Shown here: in pieces, positions 8,045 to 17,117 of the stretch
Numbering within the stretch: position 1 is the first letter of the stretch
Layout: each line of letters opens with the position of its first letter
Source: Candidatus Aegiribacteria sp. MLS_C
Lineage (GTDB): Bacteria > Fermentibacterota > Fermentibacteria > Fermentibacterales > JCC-6
Reading direction: 5' to 3'
Assembly: GCA_002030045.1 (NCBI GenBank)
Contig: LQBI01000013.1
Coordinates: forward strand, 195,374-259,373
DNA length: 64,000 nt
Program-made: the position numbers and the translations under genes
Notes under the pieces: generated by a model
The model's input: only the letters and a program-made list of their open reading frames with translations
Database searches by the model: none
What the model was told of the DNA's origin: nothing

Positions 8045-10432
8045 ATGGCGTTTTTCGTGCTTGTCTGCGCCCTCTACGCCATGACACCGGTCCACAACGG
8101 CAATTTCTTCTGGCATCTGCGCAACGGCGAGGACATCCTTGACACCGGCGTCATAAGGACCGTCGATCCCTTCACCTGGACCCGGTGCGGAGAGACCTGG
8201 CTGCAGCAGGAATGGGGATCGGAAGTCCTGTTCGCAGTCTCCTGGCGCATCCTGGGGGAACCCGGACCCGTTCTCATGAAGATGGCGGTAGTGGCCGCCG
8301 CGGTCCTTCTGACCGCTCTGGCGGCAAGGAGGCGGGGGGCCTGTGCCTCCGCCGTGGTCCTTACGGGGCTGCTCTGGTTCGCGGTCAGCCACGGCAGGTG
8401 GATAGTAAGGCCCCACATCCTCTCCATACTGATGTTCGCGCTGTACCTCTATCTGCTGGAGAGGGGAACGGGTGGCATCCTGTCTTCCATGGCGGTTTTC
8501 GTCATCCTGCAGGTCGTATGGACCAACCTGCACGCAGGATTCGTCATGGGCTGGTTCCTGCTCGGAGTCCCGGTACTGGAAGGGTTCCTGGCGGGAAGGG
8601 TGCGGGAGGCCCTCGGGAGGTCGGCGGTGCTGGGCGCGGCGGTTCTCAGCGCCGGGATACATCCCAACGGGTTCGGTTCCTTCACCTACATCACGGATTT
8701 CCTGTCGAGGCCGCTGTTCAGGGAGACCATACGGGAATGGTGGAGCCCCTTCCATCCGATGTACCAGCCGGGACGGACCCTCTCCACCACGGCGGTGCTG
8801 CTGACGGTCCTGCTGGGACTAACCTGGCTCGTGATCGCCAGGAGGTGGAGGCGGATCGGCGCAGCCAGGATACTGGCACTGGGCGCCCTTTCGGCGGCCT
8901 CCCTCCTTTCCAGCAGGAACATCGATTTCCTGGCTCTTGCGGCGGCGGCCTGGGTGTCGCCGCTGCTCGGAAGGGTGAGGACCTCCCTGCCCGCCGCCCT
9001 TCTCTGCATTGCCGCCGCCGTACCGTTCACGGCGGGAGTGCCCAGGGAATTCGGGCCTCCCAGGCCGCCGGGACTGGGCATCGACTGGTCGATCTACCCC
9101 CGGGCGCTGGCCGGCTTCCTGCGTCGCAACCCTTCCCTCATGGAGGCCAGGGTGTACAACACGAACGAGATATCCGGATACCTCGAATACAGTCTGGGAG
9201 AGAACCTTCTCCTGTACATGGACGGAAGGTGTCACCTCTACCCGGAGAGGCTCTACGCCCGGTATCTCATTCTGGCCTACGCGACCCCGGATGACGCCGG
9301 AAGGGTCATGTCCATCATGGACGAGGAGGGGATCGAGCTGGCCCTCTACGACTGGCCCAGGCCCGGTGAATCATCGGCCTACGTCCTGTCCGCCAGTCCC
9401 CTGTGGCTTCCGGTCTACTGGGACAGCATCACGGTGGTCTACGGCAGGAGGTCCTTCCTCGAGGAGCAGGTATACACCGACAGCAGTTTCTCCACTGTCG
9501 ACCCACTCGCCCCGCAGGTCCTCATGCAGCTTCCCTACTATCTCATGCCGGCCTCCCTGGAGGACGAACTCGTCCGTGCGGCGTCGCCCCCCATGAGCTT
9601 CGGCCCGGCCATGGTCCCGGCAGCCGCGCTGCTGCTTTCCCGGGAGACCGTTCCGGACAGCCTTCCCTTCAGCTTCGAGAACGACAGCCTGGGGATCTCC
9701 CTCAGGGCGGCCTTTCTGGGAGATGACCCTCTTCTCGAGGACCCGAGGCTCAGATTGGTCCAGTCCTGGGCGCTGGCGGCCAGGGGACGGCTGGAGGAAG
9801 CCTTCGAAGCGGCGGAAAGGTCCGAGGACCCCGTTCTGTACAGCAGCTTCCATGTCCTCCTCGGCCGGACGCCGGACAGGTCCGGCCCGGCCGGCGCGGC
9901 GCCGCCGATGATGGTACCGGTCGGGGCCTGGAGCGACTATCTAGACGGGAAGGCTACGCCGGGGGATTCAGCGGTCATTCTGGCCGCCTCGGCCTTCACC
10001 GCCGGAATGAGGGGACCGTCCCTGGACTCGGTCCGTGCGCTTCTCGAAAGCGGGATGGAACTCCATCCCTGGGGTTACTCCGTCTCGGGAGGGATCGCCT
10101 CCCTCTCGGGCCTGGACTCCATGGCGCTGGACCTGGGGAAGACGGCCGTATCCATGAACAGGAACCCCTACACCCTCCTGATCCTTGGAAGCATACAGGA
10201 GAGGTCCGGCTATCTCGAAGACGCTCTCGGGAGCTATTCCGACTGCCTGGAGATATCCGGCCTGTTCCTCGAGGCAAGGATGAGCAGGGCCGACCTCCTC
10301 TGGGAGACCGGACGCATCGACGAGGCTCTTGCGGACTACCGCTTGCTCGGCGAACTGGATTATCTTAGTCCTTCAGCCGAATTCCGCCTCTACTGGGGTG
10401 GACGCTTCTCACGCTCCGGGACGGCTGACTGA
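8045..10432 (+). CDS. GT-C-like polytopic membrane protein with TPR tail
   Basis: 795 residues from the ATG at 8045, which has AGGGGAG at 8033-8039. An in-frame TTG at 8006, overlapping the previous gene, is the alternative start. The early block (NFFWHLRNGEDILDTGVIRTVDPFTWT...GETWLQQEWGSEVLF) is typical of a widespread GT-C-like membrane family in which WHLRxGExIL and DPFS/TxT are conserved. About ten membrane segments precede a soluble half with TPR-like repeats near the end (NPYTLLILGSIQERSGYLEDALGSY). Sugar transfer is inferred from fold resemblance; the substrate is unknown. It is the last gene of the 3556-10432 operon. Confidence 0.7.
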   Translation: MAFFVLVCALYAMTPVHNGNFFWHLRNGEDILDTGVIRTVDPFTWTRCGETWLQQEWGSEVLFAVSWRILGEPGPVLMKMAVVAAAVLLTALAARRRGACASAVVLTGLLWFAVSHGRWIVRPHILSILMFALYLYLLERGTGGILSSMAVFVILQVVWTNLHAGFVMGWFLLGVPVLEGFLAGRVREALGRSAVLGAAVLSAGIHPNGFGSFTYITDFLSRPLFRETIREWWSPFHPMYQPGRTLSTTAVLLTVLLGLTWLVIARRWRRIGAARILALGALSAASLLSSRNIDFLALAAAAWVSPLLGRVRTSLPAALLCIAAAVPFTAGVPREFGPPRPPGLGIDWSIYPRALAGFLRRNPSLMEARVYNTNEISGYLEYSLGENLLLYMDGRCHLYPERLYARYLILAYATPDDAGRVMSIMDEEGIELALYDWPRPGESSAYVLSASPLWLPVYWDSITVVYGRRSFLEEQVYTDSSFSTVDPLAPQVLMQLPYYLMPASLEDELVRAASPPMSFGPAMVPAAALLLSRETVPDSLPFSFENDSLGISLRAAFLGDDPLLEDPRLRLVQSWALAARGRLEEAFEAAERSEDPVLYSSFHVLLGRTPDRSGPAGAAPPMMVPVGAWSDYLDGKATPGDSAVILAASAFTAGMRGPSLDSVRALLESGMELHPWGYSVSGGIASLSGLDSMALDLGKTAVSMNRNPYTLLILGSIQERSGYLEDALGSYSDCLEISGLFLEARMSRADLLWETGRIDEALADYRLLGELDYLSPSAEFRLYWGGRFSRSGTAD

Positions 10433-10475
10433 TGGCGTCCTTTTGAAACAGCATGATTCCTGAGGGGAACCGATT

Positions 10476-12011
10476 ATGTCGATAATGAAGTCCGTCAACG
10501 ATTTTCTCAGCCTCCTCGCCAGCAAGCTCAAGGGCGGCGATGAGAAGGCCATCGATCAGCAGAGGAAAAAGGGCAAGAACACCGCCAGGGAAAGGGTGGA
10601 GCTGCTGCTCCTCGATCCGGAGTCCTTCATTGAGATAGACCTCTTCGTGGAGCACTCGGTCAAGGATTTCGGAATGGAGAGGAAGGACCTTGCCGGGGAC
10701 GGAGTCATCACCGGTTACGGGAAGGTGGAGAACAGGCCCGTGGCGGTCTTCGCCCAGGACTTCACCGTGGCGGGAGGCTCCCTGGGCAGGGCCCACTCAA
10801 AGAAGATAGTCAAGGTGATGGACGGTGCCGCAGAAGCCGGCATACCGTTGATAGGGATAAACGATTCGGGCGGCGCCAGGATACAGGAGGGGGTGGAGTC
10901 CCTCTGCGGTTACGGCGAGATATTCTACCGCAACACGAAGCTCAGCGGGCGGGTTCCTCAGATCTCGGTGATACTCGGTCCCTGCGCCGGGGGAGCCGTC
11001 TATTCACCGGCCCTCACCGACTTCGTCTTCGTGGTGGACAGGATATCGAACATGTTCATAACCGGCCCGCAGGTCATCAAGACGGTCCTCGGGGAGGAGA
11101 TCTCCCAGGAGGAACTGGGAGGGGCCATGACGCAGGCCTCGATCACCGGGAACGCCCATTTCTATTCCAGGAGCGAACCCGAGGCCTTCGACACACTGAA
11201 GAGACTCCTTTCCTTCCTTCCTCCCAACTCCGGGGAGCAACCACCAGAAAGGAAGGACGTGCTTCCCGAGAAGCAGCTGGGAGACGATGTCATACCTGAC
11301 AACCGCAGGCGGGCGTACTGCGTCAAGGAGCTGATCAGGGGCATAGTAGACGGATCCGACTTCCTGGAGGTCCACGAGCACTACGCCAGGAACATAGTGG
11401 TCGGTTTCGCCAGGCTGTCGGGCAGGTCCATCGGCATCATAGCCAACCAGCCCCGGGTACTGGCGGGCGTCCTCGATGTCAACGCATCGGACAAGGCGGC
11501 CAGGTTCATCAGATTCTGCGACTCCTTCAACATCCCGCTTCTCACTATGGTGGACACACCCGGTTACCTTCCCGGCGTCGACCAGGAGCATGCCGGGGTC
11601 ATCAGGCACGGGGCCAAGGTACTCTACGCGTACAGCGAGGCAACCGTCCCCAAGATGACGCTGATAATGCGAAAGGCCTACGGAGGTGCCTACATCGCCA
11701 TGTGCAGCCGTCATCTGGGCGCCGACTTCGTTGCTTCCTGGCCCAGCGGCGAGATCGCGGTAATGGGTCCGGAGGGGGCGGCCAACATCATATTCAGGAA
11801 GGAGATCGCCGAGGCCGACGACCCCGACGCCTGCAGGCAGGAGAAGGTCAGGGAGTACGAGGAGAAGTTCGCCAATCCCTACGTGGCTGCAAAGAAGGGT
11901 TACATCGACACCATCATCAGGTCCAGCGAGACAAGGAACACCCTGATAAAGGCCCTCTCCATGCTCAAGCAGTCCAGGACGGGCGCCGCCCACGGCAACA
12001 TCCCGCTGTAG
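10476..12011 (+). CDS. Acyl-CoA carboxyltransferase subunit (MmdA/PccB-like)
   Basis: 511 residues, full length for the biotin-dependent carboxyltransferase family. It has the two crotonase-like halves: GINDSGGARIQEGVESL and GPCAGGAVYSPALTD in the first (CoA/oxyanion region), and DTPGYLPGVDQEHAGVIRHGAKVLYAYSEATVPKMTLI plus KAYGGAYIAM in the second. This fits propionyl-CoA carboxylase beta or methylmalonyl-CoA decarboxylase alpha. The start follows GAGGGG. A biotin carrier gene follows at 12021. No biotin carboxylase or membrane decarboxylase beta subunit is visible, so carboxylase versus sodium-pump decarboxylase cannot be decided here. Confidence 0.92.
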   Translation: MSIMKSVNDFLSLLASKLKGGDEKAIDQQRKKGKNTARERVELLLLDPESFIEIDLFVEHSVKDFGMERKDLAGDGVITGYGKVENRPVAVFAQDFTVAGGSLGRAHSKKIVKVMDGAAEAGIPLIGINDSGGARIQEGVESLCGYGEIFYRNTKLSGRVPQISVILGPCAGGAVYSPALTDFVFVVDRISNMFITGPQVIKTVLGEEISQEELGGAMTQASITGNAHFYSRSEPEAFDTLKRLLSFLPPNSGEQPPERKDVLPEKQLGDDVIPDNRRRAYCVKELIRGIVDGSDFLEVHEHYARNIVVGFARLSGRSIGIIANQPRVLAGVLDVNASDKAARFIRFCDSFNIPLLTMVDTPGYLPGVDQEHAGVIRHGAKVLYAYSEATVPKMTLIMRKAYGGAYIAMCSRHLGADFVASWPSGEIAVMGPEGAANIIFRKEIAEADDPDACRQEKVREYEEKFANPYVAAKKGYIDTIIRSSETRNTLIKALSMLKQSRTGAAHGNIPL

Positions 12012-12020
12012 AGGGGGCTG

Positions 12021-12338
12021 ATGATGGATAATGAATCCAGGAAGCTGGTCGTAGATGACACCGAGTACATGACGGAGGTGCCGGAGGAAAGCGTAAGGCC
12101 CTACAAAGGATTGCCGGACCCTTCGGAGGTCCGGGCCTTCATACCGGGAACCATCGTCGAGGTCAGGGTCGGCAGGGGCGACACGGTGGAGGAGGGCCAG
12201 GTCCTCCTGCTGCTGGACGCGATGAAGATGTACAACGAGATATGTTCGAGGATAAGGGGAAGGGTCAGCGAGGTGATGGTGTCAGAGAACGATACGGTGG
12301 TCAAGGACCAGCTGCTCGTGACACTGAGGAAGGGATGA
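12021..12338 (+). CDS. Biotin carboxyl carrier protein of acyl-CoA carboxylase/decarboxylase
   Basis: 105 residues. The C-terminal ~75 residues form a biotinyl/lipoyl domain with the biotinylation motif DAMKM; the Lys is the attachment site. Conserved glycine turns lie on either side (GDTVEEGQVLLLLDAMKM, ENDTVVKDQLLVTL). It sits 9 bp after the carboxyltransferase and very likely carries CO2 for it. ATGATG at 12021/12024 gives two equivalent starts. The short N-terminus lacks the long Pro/Ala linker seen in some oxaloacetate decarboxylases. Confidence 0.92.
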   Translation: MMDNESRKLVVDDTEYMTEVPEESVRPYKGLPDPSEVRAFIPGTIVEVRVGRGDTVEEGQVLLLLDAMKMYNEICSRIRGRVSEVMVSENDTVVKDQLLVTLRKG

Positions 12339-12373
12339 ACCTGCAGCTCTTTTCAGTACTCGTCTGATGGAGC

Positions 12374-12407
12374 AACGGGGGAAGGCGAACTTCCCCCGTT
12401 ACGTTTT
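12374..12407. terminator. Bidirectional-type hairpin between convergent genes
   Basis: A perfect 11-bp stem (AACGGGGGAAG / CTTCCCCCGTT) with a 5-nt loop is followed by ACGTTTT. It lies between the carrier gene (+) and the TPR lipoprotein (-) and may serve both. Confidence 0.75.
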
Positions 12408-12424
12408 CCGTCAGTCCTTCGGCC

Positions 12425-13726
12425 CTATTCGCCGGGTTCCAGCTCCTCGGCCCTCTCCATGGCCTCGATGGCTTCGTTCCTTCTTCCAAGCCTGCTGTAA
12501 GTGCTGGCCAGGTACCGCCAGTAGTCGGCATTGTCAGGATCGAACTGGAGCGCGGTCTCGAGGGACTCGGCCGCCTCCTCGTCCATCTCGAGCCTGTTGT
12601 AGCAGGCGTAGGTCGTGTAGTAGGTGTTGGCCAGCTCGTCGGGACCCAGTCCGTCTATCATGAGTACCGCCTCAAGGTCGGCCAGGGCTTCATGGTAGTT
12701 CTCCATGACAAAGTTCGCGTGGGCCATGGACGCCAGCACGATGTAATCGTCGCCGATGATGCCCCTTGCCTGTTCCAGCACTGAGACTGCCTGCTGGTAA
12801 TCCTCCATCTCGATAAGGGCATACCCCTTGGAGACCAGCATGTTGGCCCTTAACTGCTCTGCTCCCTCAGGCTGCAGCCATCCCTCGGATACTCCGAGGT
12901 CGATGTTGACCATGGCCTGATCGTAGACCTCCAGGGCCGACTGGTAGTCCTCCTCGATGAGGTATGCGCCGGCCAGTGCATCGAGGACATCCACGTTGGT
13001 GGGATCCACCTCGAGGGCCTTCATGTAGGCTTCCTCTGCCTGAAGGGCGTACTGGGAGACCTGATCCCCCTCGGCTTCCATGGCCATCAATCTCAGTATG
13101 GTGCCGCTGTTGAACAGGGACTGTATCCAGATGCTCTCGGCCTGCTGCAGGTTCTGTGAATAGTAGTCCAGCTCGTAGGGATCGCTGGTCTCCTCCAGGA
13201 TGGTCCTGATGTCGGCAACCAGTGTCCCGGCCTTCCCGGCGGCAGCCTGGAAGTTATCGAGAGCCGCCTGGAGGTCGTTGTTCATGTTCAGCTCCACATC
13301 TCCAAGCATGAGCTGGAAGTCCGGCCTGTGGGGGGCCAGCTGCATCCCTTTCTCCAGCAATTCAACGGCGGTGCCTACATCACCCTCGTTCATGGTGTTG
13401 GCCGCGCTGTTGAAGAAGACGAACCAGTACTCGTCTATGGCCATATCCTCCGGCGCGCCTATCTCGTGGGCCTTCCAGAAGGATTCCGCGGCATCCGACC
13501 ACTGGCTCATCTCGGTAAGGGCGCTCCCCCTCCAGAACCAGACCTCGGGATCGAGGGAATCGCCCATGGCGATGACGCTGTCGGCCAGGAGAACCACGTC
13601 CTGGTACTCCTGGTTCTGCATGTGGACCTTCATTCCTGTTACGGCCGGAGTGCTGCAGGCGCCAGCGAGGACGGCCGAGAGCAACGCCATCAGCAGCAGA
13701 CTTCTCCTGATAGGGAAGGTAGACAA
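12425..13726 (-). CDS. TPR-repeat lipoprotein
   Basis: About 433 residues with a signal peptide ending in lipobox VLAGAC, then TPR repeats through the rest. Recognisable units include TNVDVLDALAGAYLIEEDYQSALEVY and NADYWRYLASTYSRLGRRNEAIEAM. A TTG at 13726 has GGAGG 6 bp upstream and gives a compact signal peptide; the ATG at 13744, with a poor ribosome site, is the alternative. TPR lipoproteins usually act as periplasmic scaffolds or assembly factors. The partner is not evident. Convergent with the biotin carrier gene. Confidence 0.82.
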   Translation of the reverse strand: MSTFPIRRSLLLMALLSAVLAGACSTPAVTGMKVHMQNQEYQDVVLLADSVIAMGDSLDPEVWFWRGSALTEMSQWSDAAESFWKAHEIGAPEDMAIDEYWFVFFNSAANTMNEGDVGTAVELLEKGMQLAPHRPDFQLMLGDVELNMNNDLQAALDNFQAAAGKAGTLVADIRTILEETSDPYELDYYSQNLQQAESIWIQSLFNSGTILRLMAMEAEGDQVSQYALQAEEAYMKALEVDPTNVDVLDALAGAYLIEEDYQSALEVYDQAMVNIDLGVSEGWLQPEGAEQLRANMLVSKGYALIEMEDYQQAVSVLEQARGIIGDDYIVLASMAHANFVMENYHEALADLEAVLMIDGLGPDELANTYYTTYACYNRLEMDEEAAESLETALQFDPDNADYWRYLASTYSRLGRRNEAIEAMERAEELEPGE

Positions 13727-13897
13727 ATCGATCCTCCATTTCATCTTTGGTATTCAGAGAAATCATGGGACAGTATATGGAATCTGACCCCTGTATCCTT
13801 TGAAGTCAATAAGGCTCCCGTGCCGCGGAACGCTCCCAGTATTGACAAAGACACTGACACCTATCAGTTTAGGTTCCCACTTGGGAGGTGGTCTTCG

Positions 13898-14383
13898 ATG
13901 ATGGGAATCGCCGAGCTGTTCCGTATCTTCAGCGGTATCCTCGCCGTTTCCGTAAGCGCCTCCCTGCCTGCGGAAACTCCGGATCCCGTTCTTTTGCAGC
14001 GGGAGGCCGTAGTGCTGATAGACCTGCAGACCATCGTCTTCCTGGAGAATGGCAGGGAAGCCAACCTGGCCCTGGTCTCCACGGGCAGGGCGGGGTACGG
14101 CACGCCGGTGGGGGAATTCTCGGTGCTCTACCGCAGGAGGGCTCCGGTGTCCAGCACGTACAACGTAAGGATGCCCTACTGGCTCTGCATTGATCCCTCC
14201 GGACAGATAGGCATGCACCAGACATTCCTCTCCGGTATTAACCTCCTGGGGACCAGGCGCTCCCATGGCTGCATCAGGATGGGAGAGAACACGGCCAGGT
14301 GGAGCTACTACTGGCTGAGTGTGGGTTCGAAGGTAACCGTCAGGGAATTGAGCCCGGGATCGGAAGCCTTCTCCTCTCCCTAG
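13898..14383 (+). CDS. L,D-transpeptidase (YkuD domain)
   Basis: 161 residues from ATG 13898, preceded by GGGAGGTGG (13883-13891). A hydrophobic leader is followed by a YkuD domain: GTPVGEFSV, then MHQTFL (catalytic His region) and RRSHGCIRM with the nucleophile Cys. Such enzymes make 3-3 peptidoglycan crosslinks or attach lipoproteins to the wall in the periplasm. It is short, essentially the catalytic domain alone. Its TAG stop overlaps head-on with the stop of the response regulator: both use the palindrome CTAG at 14380-14383. Confidence 0.87.
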   Translation: MMGIAELFRIFSGILAVSVSASLPAETPDPVLLQREAVVLIDLQTIVFLENGREANLALVSTGRAGYGTPVGEFSVLYRRRAPVSSTYNVRMPYWLCIDPSGQIGMHQTFLSGINLLGTRRSHGCIRMGENTARWSYYWLSVGSKVTVRELSPGSEAFSSP

Positions 14384-14970
14384 ACCTCCCTTTTCCTGCA
14401 TTCTGAACAGAGGCAGGCTTCCCTCTCGGCCGAATTCAGTTCATCGAAAAGGGCGCTGAGCCTTCCGTCGTAATCCCCGCCGGTCCTGCTCCCCCCGCAT
14501 GAGGGACAGACGGGAAGCAGGGACGCGATCCTGACCGCCCTCCTTTTCGCATCCTCCAGCTCGAGCGCAAGCTGACGGATACGCATCATGTCCCCGAACC
14601 TTTCCACCGCCGTCTCTATGGCCCACGAAAGCTCATCGGGCTTGGGTGGCTTGATCACGTAGGCCCCGACGCCGGCGCGGTCCGCCTCCTCCCGAAGCTC
14701 CTCCGTGTCGTAGGCGGTCAGCACCACCACCGGAGTGGGGAAGTGCTTCTGAATGAGTATGGCGGCCTGAATGCCTGACATCCTGGGCATCTTCAGGTCC
14801 ATGATGACCGCATCGGGCCTGAGTTCCCTCACCTTCTCAAGGGCTTCGTGCCCGTCCTCGGCTTCCCCCGCAACCCGGTATTCCAGTTCCTCCAGCATTC
14901 CCCTCACCATCTCTGTGACCAGGTGGTCGTCCTCCACCACCAGTACGGAGAGTTCCCTATTCCTCCTCAT
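14380..14970 (-). CDS. Response regulator with C-terminal cysteine-rich tail
   Basis: 196 residues. The receiver domain (residues ~8-125) has the acidic pair VVEDD, phospho-acceptor Asp in AVIMDLKMP, Thr in VVLTAYD and Lys in VIKPPKP. A short coiled coil leads to LLPVCPSCGGSR...ACLCSECRK, a four-cysteine module like the LLPICxxCKKIR tails found at the ends of many bacterial sensory proteins; metal binding is likely. There is no DNA-binding domain. It overlaps the kinase gene by 14 bp and is surely its partner. ATG 14970 is chosen over TTG 14973. Confidence 0.87.
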   Translation of the reverse strand: MRRNRELSVLVVEDDHLVTEMVRGMLEELEYRVAGEAEDGHEALEKVRELRPDAVIMDLKMPRMSGIQAAILIQKHFPTPVVVLTAYDTEELREEADRAGVGAYVIKPPKPDELSWAIETAVERFGDMMRIRQLALELEDAKRRAVRIASLLPVCPSCGGSRTGGDYDGRLSALFDELNSAEREACLCSECRKREV

Positions 14971-16930
14971 CAATCGTCTCCTCCTCCGGCGGACGGATGC
15001 TGAACACGATTCGGGCCGCGGCGCCTCCGTCGTTGAGCAGGGTCAGATCGCCCTGCAGGTTCTTGGTTACAAGGTTGCGTATCAGGTCGAGTCCGAGGTT
15101 GCCCCGTTCCGTGCTGACCACCTGCTCCGGGTATCCCGGTCCGTCGTCGCTGTACGTCAGCGTCACCCTTCCGTTCCGGTCCTTGCGCATTCGCACCTTT
15201 ATGAGCAGTCGGTCGATGTGCCGGAGGGCATGCTTCATGGAGTTCCTCACAAGCTCGTTAAGTATCAGGGCAAGGGCATGGGCCCGGTTTGGATCCACGG
15301 TTACCGAGCTGCTGGATACGGAGGTCCTGAGTTCCTTGCCCTCCGGAGCGTTCCCTATGGCTCCGCCTACGATCCCCCTGGCGAGCCTGGTCAGTTCGAG
15401 GGGTTTCCAGCCTGTCCTGGAGAGCATGTCGTGCACTGTAGCCAGACCCCGGATCCTCCCCGTGAGATTGGTTATGAAATCGCTGTAATCACCGTTCGAG
15501 AATCGTCTCTGTGCGTAGAGGAGACCGATTATCTCGGAGAGGTTGTTCTTCACCCTGTGGTTGACCTCCCGAAGAAGTACGGCATTGATCTGGGCCTCCT
15601 TCTCGGCCTTCCTGTACATCCGCAACATCTCCTTCTCCATGCGGTTGCGCTGGAGGGCGTTGCCCATGGCATCGCCGACCATGCGCAGGAGGTCGATGAC
15701 CTCGTCGCTCCAGGCGGTCTCTCTGTTGACGTATTCGAAACCCAGGAAACCGATCAGGTCCCTGCCGTGGACTATGGGTACCGCGACTATCGACTGGACG
15801 TCCTTCCCCTCGAGCAGTTCCCTCTCGGCCTCCGCCCATTCGGGCATGTCCGACAGCCTGGGTACCAGTATGGTCTCCCTCATAGCCAGCCTGTTCATCC
15901 ACCAGGGGTAACGGGAGGTCCTGAGTCCCTGCAGCCTGTCCATATAAGGCTGTATGTTGCTTGCGCACCACTCGTGGGTATTGCTCATATCCTCCAGGTC
16001 GCTGCTGAAAGTGAAGAGGAAGGCCCTGTCCGCCTCGATGGCCACTCCGATGTTCAGGAGGGCATCGTTGATCCCGAGGTTGAGCGCCGAGCCCTGCATC
16101 TCGATGAAATCAGTGGCGATGCTTATCAGCAGTCCCTCCAGCTTCTCCCTGAAACCGAGCCTCCTCCCCGCATCCTCCTCGGCGGTGACGTCCCGCAGTA
16201 CAACGGTGAGAATTCCCGGACCCGGGTGCACCGCTGTGCTGAAGGTACTTTCCCCAAAGGTTACGGCGTCGCTCGCCGGTTCTCCCGATACCAGGACCCT
16301 TTCCAGGATTTCCTTCAGGAGACCGTGGAGTTCCCTTCCCGCAGCCTCCCTGAAGGGTATCGGATCCTTCTCCGATCCATCGAAACCCGTCAGCTCCCTG
16401 AAGGCGCGGTTGCAGTGGAGAATCCTGAACCCGCCGTCCAGAAGTGCCGCAGGATCGAGAATCCGGTCCAGCAGCAGGTCCCTCCCTTCCAGGGCCCTGC
16501 CGAGGGCACTGGACCCTTCAAGTCGCAGGAGGTGAGCCCCTGCCGCCAGGGCCAGCCATTCCAGGTGAGCGGCAACGGTCCCGAAGAGCCTTGCCTGACG
16601 GGACGAAGCGGTGAACATGAAGGGACCGTCATCAGTTCCGGCAAAGAGCGGAAAGGTGCCGCTGGCATGCACCGGCGGGTCCCCATTCAGGACCGGGACC
16701 TCCGCCACGCCTTCGCGGATCGTGCGCGCAGCGGAGGTGAACCAGCCGGGAAGACCGCACCATGCGGACAGGACCAGTTCTCCGGCCTCGGTTCCCCCGG
16801 CGTAGACTCCGGCGTATTCCACCCGGCTCATTCTGCATGCCGCCATCGCCGCAGCATTCAGCAGTTCGTGCTCGTTCTCAACGGAGGCCATCTTCCTAAA
16901 AGCTTCCTTGAGTGCGGACGACGCCTTCAT
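14957..16930 (-). CDS. Cytosolic sensor histidine kinase (GAF/PAS, HisKA_2 type)
   Basis: 657 residues with no membrane segment. Order: N-terminal GAF-like region (~1-150), PAS-like region (~160-260, GFRILHCNRAFRELTGFDG), second GAF (~270-430), a coiled helix, then the HisKA_2 box REVNHRVKNNLSEI with the phospho-acceptor His, N-box LNELVRNSMKHAL and G-box DDGPGYP...GNLGLDLI. The HisKA_2 family typically pairs with receiver proteins lacking DNA-binding outputs, as seen downstream. The start has GGAAGG 5 bp upstream. The signal sensed is unknown. Confidence 0.9.
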   Translation of the reverse strand: MKASSALKEAFRKMASVENEHELLNAAAMAACRMSRVEYAGVYAGGTEAGELVLSAWCGLPGWFTSAARTIREGVAEVPVLNGDPPVHASGTFPLFAGTDDGPFMFTASSRQARLFGTVAAHLEWLALAAGAHLLRLEGSSALGRALEGRDLLLDRILDPAALLDGGFRILHCNRAFRELTGFDGSEKDPIPFREAAGRELHGLLKEILERVLVSGEPASDAVTFGESTFSTAVHPGPGILTVVLRDVTAEEDAGRRLGFREKLEGLLISIATDFIEMQGSALNLGINDALLNIGVAIEADRAFLFTFSSDLEDMSNTHEWCASNIQPYMDRLQGLRTSRYPWWMNRLAMRETILVPRLSDMPEWAEAERELLEGKDVQSIVAVPIVHGRDLIGFLGFEYVNRETAWSDEVIDLLRMVGDAMGNALQRNRMEKEMLRMYRKAEKEAQINAVLLREVNHRVKNNLSEIIGLLYAQRRFSNGDYSDFITNLTGRIRGLATVHDMLSRTGWKPLELTRLARGIVGGAIGNAPEGKELRTSVSSSSVTVDPNRAHALALILNELVRNSMKHALRHIDRLLIKVRMRKDRNGRVTLTYSDDGPGYPEQVVSTERGNLGLDLIRNLVTKNLQGDLTLLNDGGAAARIVFSIRPPEEETIDEEE

Positions 16931-17075
16931 AAGTACCTTCCATAGGTTCGGCCTTGACCGTCAAGTCCGAATATGGGTCATGCGCTCCTCACGGAAAAGG
17001 AGCTGGGCGGAAGAGCACGGTCCCGTCCCCTGCCTGCAGATGCGGCTGTATCTGACAGATCGAGGGCCCATCCCT

Positions 17076-17081
17076 TATAGA
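17076..17081 (+). promoter_or_regulatory. Candidate promoter of secreted protein gene
   Basis: TATAGA at 17076-17081 with CTGACA at 17052-17057, an 18-bp spacer, about 36 bp upstream of the ATG at 17118. This is the most sigma70-like arrangement seen in the window. Confidence 0.4.
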
Positions 17082-17117
17082 TTAGGTGTATGAGAACGTA
17101 CTGAAACGGAGGAAACA

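Noticed and set aside
13842-13867. TTGACA promoter before the L,D-transpeptidase
   Set aside because: A consensus -35 exists at 13842 but no acceptable -10 lies 16-18 bp on; TATCAG is only 14 bp away.
14771-16945. 724-residue plus-strand open frame
   Set aside because: Antisense of the histidine kinase, whose motifs are unambiguous on the minus strand.
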